This document shows positions 24,265 through 33,686 of a stretch of DNA of 54,594 bases, in pieces. Both the position numbers and the translations under genes were made by a program. Position 1 is the first letter of the stretch. Every line of letters begins with the position of its first letter. The notes below the pieces were generated by a model. The model was not told where the DNA came from, searched no databases, and worked only from the letters and a program-made list of their open reading frames with translations. Source of the stretch: Frankia sp. R82 (GTDB lineage Bacteria; Actinomycetota; Actinomycetes; Frankiales; Frankiaceae); NCBI RefSeq assembly GCF_023716925.1, contig NZ_JAMQQG010000283.1:1-54594 (forward strand), in the 5' to 3' direction.

Positions 24265-27200
24265 ATGGCAGTGGTCGGAACCGCCGAGATTGTGATCGTC
24301 CCAGTTCTGAAAAAGTTCGGGGACATCGGGACCCAGATCGGCAAGCAACTCGATGGTGTGGGCCTGGCCGCAGCCGGCACCGCCGGGCAGTTCGCGATTG
24401 CGGAGAAGAGCGCGGCGAGTGCCGCCAGCGAGTTGGGCGCGGCCGGCCTTGCAGCGGCGGGTACCGGCGGGAAACTAGCTTCGGCCGGTGAGGACGCGGG
24501 GAAACTGGAAGGCGGCTTGGGTCGGACCCGGCTTGCGGCGACCGCAGCACGGGATGGGTTGAAGGATGCCGAGTCGTCGGTGGCTTCGTTCGGAAGTCGC
24601 CTTGGCACGGTGGGGGCGACGGCTTCCGGCGCGTTCGGTGGGATGCTCGGTAGCGTCAAAAGCTTCGCGTTGGAAGCAACGAAGCTGGGCGCGCTGTTCG
24701 GGGTTGCCGGGGTCGCCGGGGCGATCTACGAAGGCACGAAGAAGGCCAACGAGTTTGAGGCCGAGATGGCGAAGCTCGGGACTCAAGCTGGCGCTACCAG
24801 TGCCGAGATCGCCGAAATGTCACCGGCTGTTCTCAACCTTGCGCAAAGCGTCGGGATCGGGCCGACCGGGCTGGCGGAGGGTCTGTATCACTTGGAGTCT
24901 GCGGGTTTCCGTGGGTCCGAGGCGTTGGACCTTCTGACTGCGGCGGCGAAGGAAGCGAAGATCGGCCATGCCGATCTGGAGAAGACGGTGCAGGCGTCGA
25001 TCGCCGTCGAAGCCAGCCATATCAAAGGTGTGAACGGCGCAGCGGACGCCATGGGCCTCCTCAACAAGATCGTCGGTGTGGGTGATACCCGCATGGAAGA
25101 CCTTGCCTCGTCAATGTCGTCGGGGATTGTGCCGACGGCGGCAACGTTCGGCCTGTCCATGCAGGACGTCGGCGCGAGCATGGCGACGCTGACCGACAAC
25201 GCGATCCCCGCGCAGGAAGCGGCGACCCGGCTGCGGATGACGTTCTCGCTGCTGGGAGCCCCATCGCTGACCGCGCAGAAAGCGTTGGCTTCGATCGGGG
25301 TCGGATCAACTCAGCTCGGTAACGATATGCGTAAACCGAACGGGCTCCTGGTCGCTTTGCAGGATTTGAAGGGGCATCTTGAGGCGTCGGGGATGTCCGC
25401 TACCGATCAGGCTGCGGTGATCAGCCGGGCGTTCGGCGGCGGCAAATCATCCTCGGCGATCATGACTTTGTTGTCGCAGATGGACCGGTTGCAGGGCAAG
25501 TACACGCAGCTGGAAACAGGTGGGATGTCCAGTGCTGCGCAGTTCGACAAGGCGTGGTCAGACACGCAGCAGACGACGTCTCAGAAGCTCGCGACGCTCC
25601 GCGGATCGTTCGATGCCCTTCTCGTCAAGGTCGGTGAGTCCACTCGGGGTGCCCAAGGATCACTTGCTAGCTTCGGCTCGAAGGCGGTCGGTGCCGTGTC
25701 GAGGGGCATCGATGCTGTTGGCGCGGCGAACAAGGCTCGGTCCTCGGGCGGGCCGGTTCCGGTGCAGTCACCGGACATGCAGAAGCTTACGAAGGTCCTC
25801 GGTGACGTCTACAAGGCTGCCGATTCTGCGAAGAAAATTTTCGTGGAGATCGAACCGGCGCTGAAGAACATTGGGAAGGCCGCTGCCGGGGTCGTAGCTG
25901 TCGGTATCCATGTGATCGCCGATGTGCTCAAGGAAATTTCGGATCATGGCAGTCTGGCCCGAGATCTGGTCTACGGGATCGCCGGGGCCTTCACCGCCTA
26001 CAAGATTGCGATGCTGGCGGCTGCGGCGGCGGAGAAGGTGATGGCCGCCGCGACCTGGCTCCTCGACACGGCGTTGGATGCCAACCCCGTGATGCTCGTG
26101 GTGATAGCGATCGCTGCGCTGGTCGCCGGTGCGATCCTGGCCTATCGCCACGTCGGGTGGTTCCGCGATGCGGTCAATGCTGTCGGCCGGGCGTTGAAAG
26201 ACGCCGCGATGTGGGTTGCGCACATGTCAGAGACGATCTGGCATGGGCTGGTCGACGCTTTCCACGCGGTGGTCAACGCGGGCGAGTCCGTGTGGCATGC
26301 CGTGGACAAGGCGTTCCGTGCGGTGGTGGATGCGGGTAAGTCGGTGGGCCGCGGGCTGTCCTCGGCTTTCCACGGAGTCGAGGACGCAACGAAGTCGGTG
26401 GGCCGGTTCTTCTCCCGCATGTATGACGATGTGAAGCATTGGCTTGGCGTGGCCTTGGATTTCGTGAAGAAATGGGCTCCGCTGATTGCGATCGTCATGT
26501 CCGGTGGGCTGCTGCTGATCCCGGTGCTGGTCGCGAAATATTGGCGGCAGATCTACGATTTCACCGTCCGGATTTTCACGGACGTGAAAAACTTCATCGT
26601 TCGGATCTTCGATGATGTGAAAAACGGCGTCATGGCCGCAGTAAATGCCGTGGTCGACTTTTTCGAACGGCATTGGCGGCTGATCCTCGTGATCGCCACC
26701 GGGGTCACCGGCCTCCTCATCGTTCTGATTGTCAACAACTGGAGTCGCATCACCGGTCTTTTCAAGGCCGGCTGGGAGGCTGTGTCCGGGTTCATGTCCA
26801 GAATGTGGCATGACGTCGCCGGGGCGTTCTCGTCCATGTGGCATGAGGTGTCCGATATCGCCTCCCGGATCTGGCGGGATGTCGCCGGGGCGTTCACTTC
26901 GCTTGGCCGCAGTATCGCCGACATTGCGACTAAAGCATGGCATGAGGTGGCAAACGCTTTCAGCTCGGCGGGCCGTGAGGTGGCGGGCATTGCAACTCGG
27001 CTTTGGCATGACGTAGCGGATGCCTTTACTTCGCTATGGCGAGATGCGTCGAACCTTGGTTCGCGTATCTGGCACGATGTGGCTGGGGCTATCACGTCGC
27101 TGTGGCATGAGGCCGTTAACTTGGCGGGCCGTATCTGGCATGATGTGGCGTCTCCGATCGAATCTTTGTGGCATGAGGCGTCGACCGCTGTATCTAGCTT

Positions 27201-28671
27201 GTGGCACGAGGTAGTCTCCGCGCTCTCGAACTTGTGGCGGGATGCGACGGGCTTGGCAGGCCGCATCTGGCATGAGACGTCAGCGCCGTTCGTGAGCCTG
27301 TGGCATGAGATGTCGACGACCGCGTCGAATCTGTGGAAAGACGTTACCGGCTGGTTCGAGCGGATCAAAAACGATATTACGAATTCCGTGAAAACCGCCA
27401 CCGGGTGGATCAAGGGTGCGTGGGACGGGCTGAAAGACATTTTCAAAGCCCCCATCAACTTCCTGATCAGCCCCGTCTTCAACAAAGGCATCCTCCCCGT
27501 GTGGAACGCCTTCGCTCCGATCGTCCACGAAAGCAAAATGGAACCAGTCAGTCAGTTCGCCGAAGGCGGCCCTATCACCGGCGGCCGGGCTGGCCGCGAC
27601 TCTGTACCTGCCCTGCTCATGCCCGGTGAACACGTGTGGACCGCCGCCGAAGTCGCCGCGGCCGGCGGGCAGAAAGCAATGTTCGCGTTGCGCCGGCTGT
27701 TCGGCGGGGGCACCCAAGCCCCGGGGGCCGCGATGGCCGGAGGCGGTATTCCCGGCGGTGGGGTCCTCGGCGCAATCGCGGATGCGGTCACTGACCCGCT
27801 CGGCACCCTAAAAGCCCTCGGTGAGGGCACTATCGACGTGATCGGTACCGCTGTGCACTGGGTACGTGGCGCGCTGGCCGATGCCGCGCAGACCGCGTTC
27901 ACCCCGATCCGCGCCATCGTCGCCTCGACGCTGGGTACCGGTGAGGACTGGAAGGGCGCGGCTGGCCGGCTCGCCGAGTCCCCCATGGACGCGATCGTCA
28001 ACCTGCTGCGCGGCCAGGACAAAACGGACCAGGCCGCTGCGGCGCAGGCTGCCGCGTCCGCTGGGGGTGCCGCCCGGTGGGCGCCGGTGATGACCGCGGC
28101 GCTTGCGCAGGCAGGGCAGAGCGCGTCGTGGCTGTCCCTCGGCCTGCAACGGATGAACCAGGAGTCCGGTGGTGATCCCAATGCGGTCAACCGGTGGGAC
28201 TCGAACTGGACGGCAGGGCATCCCTCCGTCGGCCTGATGCAGCTGATCAATTCGACGTTCGCTGCCTATGCCGGCCCGTACCGCAACACCGGGCCGTTCT
28301 CGTACGGGGTGTCGACGGATCCGATGGCGAACGTGTATGCGTCGATCAAGTACACCGATGCCCGCTACGGCAGCCTGTCCGCCTGGGGCCGGCCCGGTGG
28401 CTACGACACCGGCGGCGGGAAAGCCTGGCCGACGGGGACTCTCGGCTACAACCTGTCCGGTGAAACCGAGTACGTGTGGAAGGGCTCGCAGCTGGCGGGG
28501 ATGAGCACCGCGACGACCCGCGGTGGGACGACGAACACGTTCCACGTCGCAGTCGACGCCCGCGGTTCCACGGACCCGGCTGCCACTGAACGGGCGGTGC
28601 GCCGCGGTGTCGCCGACGCCCTTGCCACCCTCGACCAGATGTTGCAGCAGGGTGTAGGGGGCGGATCCTGA
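24265..28671 (+). CDS. Phage tail tape-measure protein with lytic transglycosylase domain
   Basis: 1468 residues. The TIGR01760/PhageMin_Tail core is at about residues 150-420 (AGATSAEIAEMSPAVLNLAQ; GLYHLESAGFRGSEALDLL). Hydrophobic segments occur around 575-640, 735-760 and 810-830. From about 840 to 1045 there is a tryptophan repeat with units such as RIWHDVAGAF and SLWHEAS, typical of tape-measure repeats whose number sets tail length. Then FAEGGPITGGRAGRDSVPALLMPGEHVW, and an SLT-type muramidase at about 1270-1385 (NQESGGDPNAVNRWDSN; VGLMQL). Complete and without frameshift, but no other tail gene is present. Base composition is less GC-rich than its neighbours. Confidence 0.93.
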   Translation: MAVVGTAEIVIVPVLKKFGDIGTQIGKQLDGVGLAAAGTAGQFAIAEKSAASAASELGAAGLAAAGTGGKLASAGEDAGKLEGGLGRTRLAATAARDGLKDAESSVASFGSRLGTVGATASGAFGGMLGSVKSFALEATKLGALFGVAGVAGAIYEGTKKANEFEAEMAKLGTQAGATSAEIAEMSPAVLNLAQSVGIGPTGLAEGLYHLESAGFRGSEALDLLTAAAKEAKIGHADLEKTVQASIAVEASHIKGVNGAADAMGLLNKIVGVGDTRMEDLASSMSSGIVPTAATFGLSMQDVGASMATLTDNAIPAQEAATRLRMTFSLLGAPSLTAQKALASIGVGSTQLGNDMRKPNGLLVALQDLKGHLEASGMSATDQAAVISRAFGGGKSSSAIMTLLSQMDRLQGKYTQLETGGMSSAAQFDKAWSDTQQTTSQKLATLRGSFDALLVKVGESTRGAQGSLASFGSKAVGAVSRGIDAVGAANKARSSGGPVPVQSPDMQKLTKVLGDVYKAADSAKKIFVEIEPALKNIGKAAAGVVAVGIHVIADVLKEISDHGSLARDLVYGIAGAFTAYKIAMLAAAAAEKVMAAATWLLDTALDANPVMLVVIAIAALVAGAILAYRHVGWFRDAVNAVGRALKDAAMWVAHMSETIWHGLVDAFHAVVNAGESVWHAVDKAFRAVVDAGKSVGRGLSSAFHGVEDATKSVGRFFSRMYDDVKHWLGVALDFVKKWAPLIAIVMSGGLLLIPVLVAKYWRQIYDFTVRIFTDVKNFIVRIFDDVKNGVMAAVNAVVDFFERHWRLILVIATGVTGLLIVLIVNNWSRITGLFKAGWEAVSGFMSRMWHDVAGAFSSMWHEVSDIASRIWRDVAGAFTSLGRSIADIATKAWHEVANAFSSAGREVAGIATRLWHDVADAFTSLWRDASNLGSRIWHDVAGAITSLWHEAVNLAGRIWHDVASPIESLWHEASTAVSSLWHEVVSALSNLWRDATGLAGRIWHETSAPFVSLWHEMSTTASNLWKDVTGWFERIKNDITNSVKTATGWIKGAWDGLKDIFKAPINFLISPVFNKGILPVWNAFAPIVHESKMEPVSQFAEGGPITGGRAGRDSVPALLMPGEHVWTAAEVAAAGGQKAMFALRRLFGGGTQAPGAAMAGGGIPGGGVLGAIADAVTDPLGTLKALGEGTIDVIGTAVHWVRGALADAAQTAFTPIRAIVASTLGTGEDWKGAAGRLAESPMDAIVNLLRGQDKTDQAAAAQAAASAGGAARWAPVMTAALAQAGQSASWLSLGLQRMNQESGGDPNAVNRWDSNWTAGHPSVGLMQLINSTFAAYAGPYRNTGPFSYGVSTDPMANVYASIKYTDARYGSLSAWGRPGGYDTGGGKAWPTGTLGYNLSGETEYVWKGSQLAGMSTATTRGGTTNTFHVAVDARGSTDPAATERAVRRGVADALATLDQMLQQGVGGGS

Positions 28672-28710
28672 CCTTCGCGCCTATCGGGGTTCGTCGGGGG
28701 CGTTGACCAC

Positions 28711-28953
28711 ATGGCAGTTCGGGCACTCGCTTCGAGGCGGTGGTGGCCGGAACGTCAGTACCGTCCCAGCCCGCCTTCGTGGACGCCGATGCACCTTGCA
28801 GCGCAGAACGATCGCTGGGCCGATCTGTTCGTGGGCCCGCTCGTCCATGCCATTGAGGATGGCCGCCTGCGCCCCGGTCAGGAAGTGGCCTTCACGTGCC
28901 CCTTCGCCCGGTCAGGCCGGGGAGATCAGCTTGACCGTGAAATGCGCCAGTGA
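28711..28953 (+). CDS. Possible small protein after the tape-measure gene
   Basis: 80 residues (MHLAAQNDRWADLFVGPLVH, IEDGRLRPGQEVAFTCPF). Orderly composition in the second half, but the ribosome binding site is weak, and the 3' end overlaps the converging lipoprotein gene by 42 bases. No family recognised. Confidence 0.3.
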   Translation: MAVRALASRRWWPERQYRPSPPSWTPMHLAAQNDRWADLFVGPLVHAIEDGRLRPGQEVAFTCPFARSGRGDQLDREMRQ

Positions 28954-29718
28954 TCCCCCGCCGTTGGCCTGGTAGTCGGCTTCGACCTGGAACGTGCCCA
29001 TCGGGTCCTGGGCACTGAACTGGGCGAGGAACATGCCGCTCACCGACGGCGGCAGCGTGTTCGGGCCGGTGCCGCCCACCGTGTCGTGCTGTGAACCGCC
29101 TGAGACCATCTCAGCCGCGTTGTAGGCCATCGTGACGGTGCCCGAGGTCTCGTTCGTCACCTTGTAGGCAACGACGACAGTGGCGTTGCCTGTGTCCGAG
29201 TAGGCGCCCATCGGCTGGACTGTGACGCCACTGGCGGTCTGCGCCGGGCCGCCGACGGCAACGACCGTGCGGACTGGCTGGCCGTCGATGTCGAAGGTGG
29301 AGATGAGCCCGTGGCCGTCGAGGTGGAAGTTCGAGAACTCGGCGCACGGATGCGGATCTTCGGGGACGTTGTCGCACTCGGTCAGCGTCCCTGGCTTCCC
29401 TTGGCTCGTGAACCGGCCGGCCGGCAGCGTGTGACCGGCCGACGTCTCCGCGTCTGTGAAGGCCACGAGGTAGTTGATGTACGCCCGTGCCGCCGAACCC
29501 GGCGAGGTGAGCGGCACCGTGTCCTGCTGCCCTTTGAGGGTGGTGGTCGTCAGGCCGGAAACGAACCGGACGGCTATGTCGTCCTGGGACGGGCTGGGCG
29601 AGTGGGATGCTGAGAGCGGTGCTGTCGGCTCTGCCGTCGAGCGCGAGTCCTCGCCGCTGCCGCATGAGGCGGCGAGGAACAGAGCGATGCAGGCCCCCGC
29701 GATCCTGACCATCTGCAT
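28912..29718 (-). CDS. Secreted lipoprotein, unknown function
   Basis: 268 residues. Lipoprotein signal peptide MQMVRIAGACIALFLAASC with lipobox LAASC; the mature part starts with a Ser/Pro-rich tether (ASHSPSPSQDD) and contains AARAYINYLVAFTDAET, and a beta-rich C-terminal half ending HFTVKLISPA, with two cysteines (CDNVPEDPHPC) that could form a disulfide. It would be anchored outside the membrane. Not recognised as a known family. The start at 29718 is set by the signal peptide. One of four exported proteins encoded by this element. Confidence 0.8.
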   Translation of the reverse strand: MQMVRIAGACIALFLAASCGSGEDSRSTAEPTAPLSASHSPSPSQDDIAVRFVSGLTTTTLKGQQDTVPLTSPGSAARAYINYLVAFTDAETSAGHTLPAGRFTSQGKPGTLTECDNVPEDPHPCAEFSNFHLDGHGLISTFDIDGQPVRTVVAVGGPAQTASGVTVQPMGAYSDTGNATVVVAYKVTNETSGTVTMAYNAAEMVSGGSQHDTVGGTGPNTLPPSVSGMFLAQFSAQDPMGTFQVEADYQANGGGSLAHFTVKLISPA

Positions 29719-29793
29719 GCGGCCGGACACTACTCGCCGGCTCGCTGTCTGCCGATGGGCGGGAAAACCCTGCCAGGGCACATGATCCCTGGT

Positions 29794-30360
29794 TCAGGCC
29801 GGCTCGCCGTCGGCCGATGCCTGCCACTGTGCTTGGTCGATTGTGTAGATCGAGTACGCGCCTCCCTGGATCGTCTCGGTGCGGTCGTAGGTGAGGCCGA
29901 GCCGGGTGGCGACTTTGATCGAGGCGGCGTGGTCGGCGGTCATGATGGAGATCAGGTCATCGCGTTTGAGTACATCGAAGGCGAACTCGACGGCGGCCCG
30001 TCCTGCTTCGGTGGCGAGGCCCTGGCCCCAGCGTTCGCGGCGGATGGTCCAGGCGACTTCGCAGCCGGGCCAGCCGAGGGCCTCGTAGAGCCCGGCGCGG
30101 CCGAGGAGCTGTCCGGTGGTCCGGTCTTCGACGGCCCACATGCCGTAGCCGCGTAACGCCCAGTGTCCGATCTGGAAGGCGGTCTGGGACCAGGCGGCGG
30201 CCTCGGTCTTGGGCTGGGGGGTGTGGTCGTCCATGCCGGGTGCGGACACGATGGCGAAGTAGTCGGGGACGTCGCTGGCCCGCCAGCCGCGTAACACCAG
30301 CCGTGGGGTGAGCAGGGTCGGGACGCCGTGGGGGTCGGGCTGGCCGTGGTCGAGGGTCAT
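29794..30360 (-). CDS. GNAT-family acetyltransferase
   Basis: 188 residues of the RimJ/RimL type. TLLTPRLVLRGWRASDVPDYFAI at the start, then RRERWGQGLATEAGRAAVEFAF (acetyl-CoA pyrophosphate loop), and HAASIKVATRLGLTYDRTE. The substrate cannot be read from sequence. The ATG overlaps the stop of the upstream regulator gene as ATGA, so the two form an operon. Confidence 0.92.
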   Translation of the reverse strand: MTLDHGQPDPHGVPTLLTPRLVLRGWRASDVPDYFAIVSAPGMDDHTPQPKTEAAAWSQTAFQIGHWALRGYGMWAVEDRTTGQLLGRAGLYEALGWPGCEVAWTIRRERWGQGLATEAGRAAVEFAFDVLKRDDLISIMTADHAASIKVATRLGLTYDRTETIQGGAYSIYTIDQAQWQASADGEPA

Positions 30361-31685
30361 GCGCTGCTGCTTCCTGCCGGGAGGGCGCGCCGGTGGGCCT
30401 GGAGTTGTTCGCCGAGGTCGAGGACGGCGCGTTGGTTTTCCCAGCGTGCGCCGAGTTCCTGCCAGATCTGCCCGGATCGTTGGATGACGGTGCGGGTGGG
30501 CCGGCCGTCGAGGACGGCCAGGGCGCGGGAGGCGGCGTCGGCGGCCTGTTCGGGGTCCGGATGGGTGCGGCGGAGGAAGGCTTGGGCGAGGGCGTTGTAG
30601 GTGCCGCCGATGTCTTCGTAGCCGCCGCCGGTCGCCTGGAGGATGGCCAGGGAGCGGTGGGCGTGGGGTTCGGCGTGTTCGCCGTCGCCGAGGCGGCCGG
30701 AGACGACAGCGAGGAAGCAGTGGATGAGTTCCTCGCCGAACGTTTCGGTGCCGACCATCGGCTCGCCGAGCCACACGGCGTCCTGCATGTCGCGTAGTGC
30801 CTGGCGGGCCTGGTCGTGCTGGCCGGCGGCGGCGCGGGCGCGGGCTTCGTAGGCGGCGAGGCGGGCGCGGAGGTAGGGGTGGGCGCCAGCGCGGGCCTGT
30901 CCGGCGATGTCGGCGGCGGCGGCGTGGCGGCCGGTGTAGTAAGCGATCGAGGTCTTCAGGGTGGCGACTGAGCCGGAGAGCAGGGGGTCGTCGACGTCGC
31001 GGGAGTACAGCTCGGCCAGGGAGGCGAAGCGGCGGGCGGCGGTGTCGTCGCCGAGGTTGAACGCGAGCCGGCCGCCGTAGAAGGCGAACAGGCCGGCCAT
31101 GGTGGTGACCCGGGTGCGGACCCGGGCGGACAGTCGGCTGTCGAGGAGGCGTTCGGCGTCGCGCCAGCCGCCGACGATCAGTGGTGTCAACGCGGCGTGG
31201 GGGGTGCTGGTGTAGCTGGCGCCGATCTGGTCGAGGCGTTCGTCGAGTTCGTCAAGGGTGAGCGGGTCCGGGTCAGCCGAGGCGACCCGGCGGGACACCT
31301 CACCGGCCAGTCCCGCGGCGAGGGTGAGCGCACCGAGCTCGACGAACTCCCGCCGGTCCGCTCCGACGGCTTCTGCCTCGGGTGGGCTGGGGGTGTTGGG
31401 GCCGGCGGCGCGGGCGGACAGGCCGCGGAGGCGTGCGGCTTGGTCAGCGGCGCGGATCCGGTCACCGAGGTCGGTGAGTTCGCTGCCGCAGCCGAACAGC
31501 GCGTCGTAGGCAGCCAGGACGTGGCGGGCGGGAAGCCGGCCGCTGTTGCGCACGGCGGAGACGTTCTTGCGGTCGTAGTGGGTGCGGGCCTCGATCTGCT
31601 TGCCCGACAGGCCGTGGGCCCGTTGCAGCTCGCGGAACCGGGCGGCGAGGCGCTGGCGGAGGTCGTCCACAGGGTCAGCGTGCAC
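30357..31685 (-). CDS. XRE regulator with TPR-like C-terminal domain
   Basis: 442 residues. N-terminal helix-turn-helix (RFRELQRAHGLSGKQIEARTHYDRKNVSAVRNS, about residues 15-48) followed by a long helical part of the tetratricopeptide kind (RRFASLAELYSRDVDDP; AYYTGRHAAAADIAGQARAG; AYEARARAAAGQHDQARQAL). This architecture is frequent in actinobacteria, often as regulators paired with small neighbouring genes. The GTG at 31685 is chosen for the GAGGGGA 6 bases upstream. Coupled to the acetyltransferase gene. Confidence 0.85.
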   Translation of the reverse strand: MHADPVDDLRQRLAARFRELQRAHGLSGKQIEARTHYDRKNVSAVRNSGRLPARHVLAAYDALFGCGSELTDLGDRIRAADQAARLRGLSARAAGPNTPSPPEAEAVGADRREFVELGALTLAAGLAGEVSRRVASADPDPLTLDELDERLDQIGASYTSTPHAALTPLIVGGWRDAERLLDSRLSARVRTRVTTMAGLFAFYGGRLAFNLGDDTAARRFASLAELYSRDVDDPLLSGSVATLKTSIAYYTGRHAAAADIAGQARAGAHPYLRARLAAYEARARAAAGQHDQARQALRDMQDAVWLGEPMVGTETFGEELIHCFLAVVSGRLGDGEHAEPHAHRSLAILQATGGGYEDIGGTYNALAQAFLRRTHPDPEQAADAASRALAVLDGRPTRTVIQRSGQIWQELGARWENQRAVLDLGEQLQAHRRALPAGSSSA

Positions 31686-31973
31686 AGCGGTTCCCCTCGG
31701 CCAGCGGAACACGACGGGTGGGACATCATGCCCCACCCCTGGGCACGACGATCGCACCCTTACCGGGACCTGTCACGCGCTGTGTCATGAGTCGTGCACG
31801 GCGGGAAACACGCCAGCCACGCCCCCAGTGCCGGCGCCCGCCGCATTCGGGCCCCGACGGCCCGAGGCGGGAAGGGGCCCGCACCCCCACGGCCCCTTCC
31901 GCCAACTCCCATCCGCCGGCCCCGCCGCACACCGACCCGGCCGGTACTCACCCATCCGCAGGAGGCATCCCGC
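31686..31973. promoter_or_regulatory. Divergent control region
   Basis: Nearly 290 bases between divergent genes. It contains an inverted repeat GGGTGGG (31716-31722) and CCCACCC (31732-31738) close to the regulator start. No gene is seen. Confidence 0.4.
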
Positions 31974-32570
31974 ATGAACCACGAGAACGCAGGCGCGACC
32001 GCTACGGTCAACCTGCCCAGCCCGCACGCTGCCGGTGAGCGGGCCGCGGTCATCCTCGACTCGATCGAGGCGAACCCGCTGTTCGACCGGCTGCGCACGA
32101 GCACCCTGGCCTACCCCGAGTGCTGGGCCACGTTCACCGGCTACCCGCAGGTCGCAGAGTGGGACCTGGACGCCGACGGGCCGAACCTGTTCGTCGAGGC
32201 GCTACGGACCATGGCGATGAAAGCCGCCGTCTACGAGCTGACCGGCGACGAACAGGCCGCCGAGCTGGACGTGGCCGCACCGGTCGACGAGATGGTGCAC
32301 GCTCTGACCGCCCAGTTCACGGTCCTGTCCCGGATCCAGGCCGATCTGTCGGTGACGTTCATCCACTCCACCGACAACGAACGGTTCGGCTACGACGCCG
32401 AGGGCTACACCGACCAGGTGTACCGGGCGGCCGGCTGGGGTGAGCCGCCGCGCCGCTACTGGCTGGCGAAGGCGGAGACGGCGCGTCGTCTGGGCATCCT
32501 GTTCGAGCACTACGAGTCGATCGGGGTGCAGGCCGGCGGCCGGTCGCATTTCTTCACCTTCGGCCGCTGA
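31974..32570 (+). CDS. Unknown protein divergent from the XRE/TPR regulator
   Basis: 198 residues. Features are AVILDSIEANPLFDRLR near the start, YPECWATFTGYPQVAEWDLDADG, a helical middle, and RYWLAKAETARRLGILFEHYESIG near the end. No signal or membrane segment. An ideal AGGAGG precedes the ATG at 31974. Divergence from the XRE/TPR regulator suggests it is the target of that regulator. Family not recognised. Confidence 0.7.
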   Translation: MNHENAGATATVNLPSPHAAGERAAVILDSIEANPLFDRLRTSTLAYPECWATFTGYPQVAEWDLDADGPNLFVEALRTMAMKAAVYELTGDEQAAELDVAAPVDEMVHALTAQFTVLSRIQADLSVTFIHSTDNERFGYDAEGYTDQVYRAAGWGEPPRRYWLAKAETARRLGILFEHYESIGVQAGGRSHFFTFGR

Positions 32571-32572
32571 CG

Positions 32573-32995
32573 TCACAGCCCAGCGAGCGCGGCCCGCAGC
32601 GCGGCGACAACGATGTCCGCCGGGAAGCTGCGGGCCGCCTCCCGTTCCGCATCAGCAAGCACTGTCTCCGCCTCGTCGGCACCAGCATGGCGGACCCGTG
32701 CCGTCATCCACCGAGCAAGGCTCGCCGGGTCCTGCGGCATCGGACCAGGATCCGGCCCGAGCTCGACCAGATCGGGCCAGCGTTCACCTGCCGAGGCATA
32801 CCGGCCCGGACGAAAACCGATCTTGCCAGGGTGAATGCACACCGGCACTCCGCTCACCAGGTCCCGCCGGTAGCCGGTGGAGGCGTCGTACCGGCCGCCC
32901 GCTGTCGGCCCGTCGACGATGTCGAACCGGCCCGGGTCGTGGACCTGCGCCGGGCAGACCGCACACAGATCATCCTCATCCCAGGGACGTCCCAT
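32573..32995 (-). CDS. Small Cys-containing unknown protein
   Basis: 140 residues. The N-terminal half has LCAVCPAQVHDPGRFDIVDGP, GGRYDASTGYRRDL and PVCIHPG, in which three cysteines and two histidines could bind zinc. The second half is helical (SLARWMTARVRHAGADEAETVLADAEREAARSF). The ATG at 32995 is read from the palindrome CATG that also supplies the start assumed for the divergent gene; the frame stays open to 33190. Ends 3 bases from the facing gene. Confidence 0.55.
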   Translation of the reverse strand: MGRPWDEDDLCAVCPAQVHDPGRFDIVDGPTAGGRYDASTGYRRDLVSGVPVCIHPGKIGFRPGRYASAGERWPDLVELGPDPGPMPQDPASLARWMTARVRHAGADEAETVLADAEREAARSFPADIVVAALRAALAGL

Positions 32996-33632
32996 GCCCT
33001 CGCCGAACCCCACCAGCCCATCATCGCCACCACCCGACCCGACCCGACGGTCGGTACTCACCCGGCCCCGCTCGGTGCTAGTCACGGCCGCGCTCGACCT
33101 CGCCCGTGACTGGTGCGCCGGCCATGTGATCGACAACGCCCCCGCGCTCGGCCACGCCGTCCGGGTCGCGCTCACCCTCGGCCAGCACATGCCGGTACCG
33201 GACGCACTGCTCGCCGCGGTCCTGCTGCACGACGTGCCCGACTACCGCCATCCCGACGAGGTGGCCGCCGCCGTTGGCGATCGGTGTGGCATTTCCACGC
33301 TGGTCATGATGTGGCTCATCCACGGCGAACACGCCGCGATGGACCTCTACCCCCGCGACCCGACCGCAGCCATACGCCGGCTGCATCGGCTATCCGACCC
33401 GGTGGCCGCAGCTCTGGCCGCCGACAAGGTCGTCAGCCTGCGTTACGTCCTGGGACGCGCCCGCCAGACGAGTAGCCCGGCCGCGTTCTGGCAGACCCGC
33501 GGGGCTCTGCTTGCCCTGATGCCTTACCTGCGGGCGTTCCACGTGGCCACCGCACGCCGCATCCCGGCGAGTCTCGCCCGCGACCTGGATAAGTTGATCA
33601 GCGAGGTCGCAAAGGCCACCGCTGCCGTCTGA
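32994..33632 (+). CDS. HD-domain hydrolase-like protein
   Basis: 212 residues from the ATG at 32994. GHAVRVALTLGQHM and LLAAVLLHDVPDYRHPDEV form the start of an HD domain like that of RelA/SpoT hydrolases (His at GH, then HD); ADKVVSLRYVLG holds a later Asp. These enzymes hydrolyse phosphate esters of nucleotides with a metal ion. It could act on guanosine alarmones, but catalytic completeness is not certain. A later GTG start around 33058-33085 would give a more compact protein and avoid the overlap with the divergent start. Confidence 0.65.
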   Translation: MPSPNPTSPSSPPPDPTRRSVLTRPRSVLVTAALDLARDWCAGHVIDNAPALGHAVRVALTLGQHMPVPDALLAAVLLHDVPDYRHPDEVAAAVGDRCGISTLVMMWLIHGEHAAMDLYPRDPTAAIRRLHRLSDPVAAALAADKVVSLRYVLGRARQTSSPAAFWQTRGALLALMPYLRAFHVATARRIPASLARDLDKLISEVAKATAAV

Positions 33633-33686
33633 CAGGCCGGATCGTGAACGTCTGGGTGTACTGCGTGGGAAGCCGCAGGTCACCGT

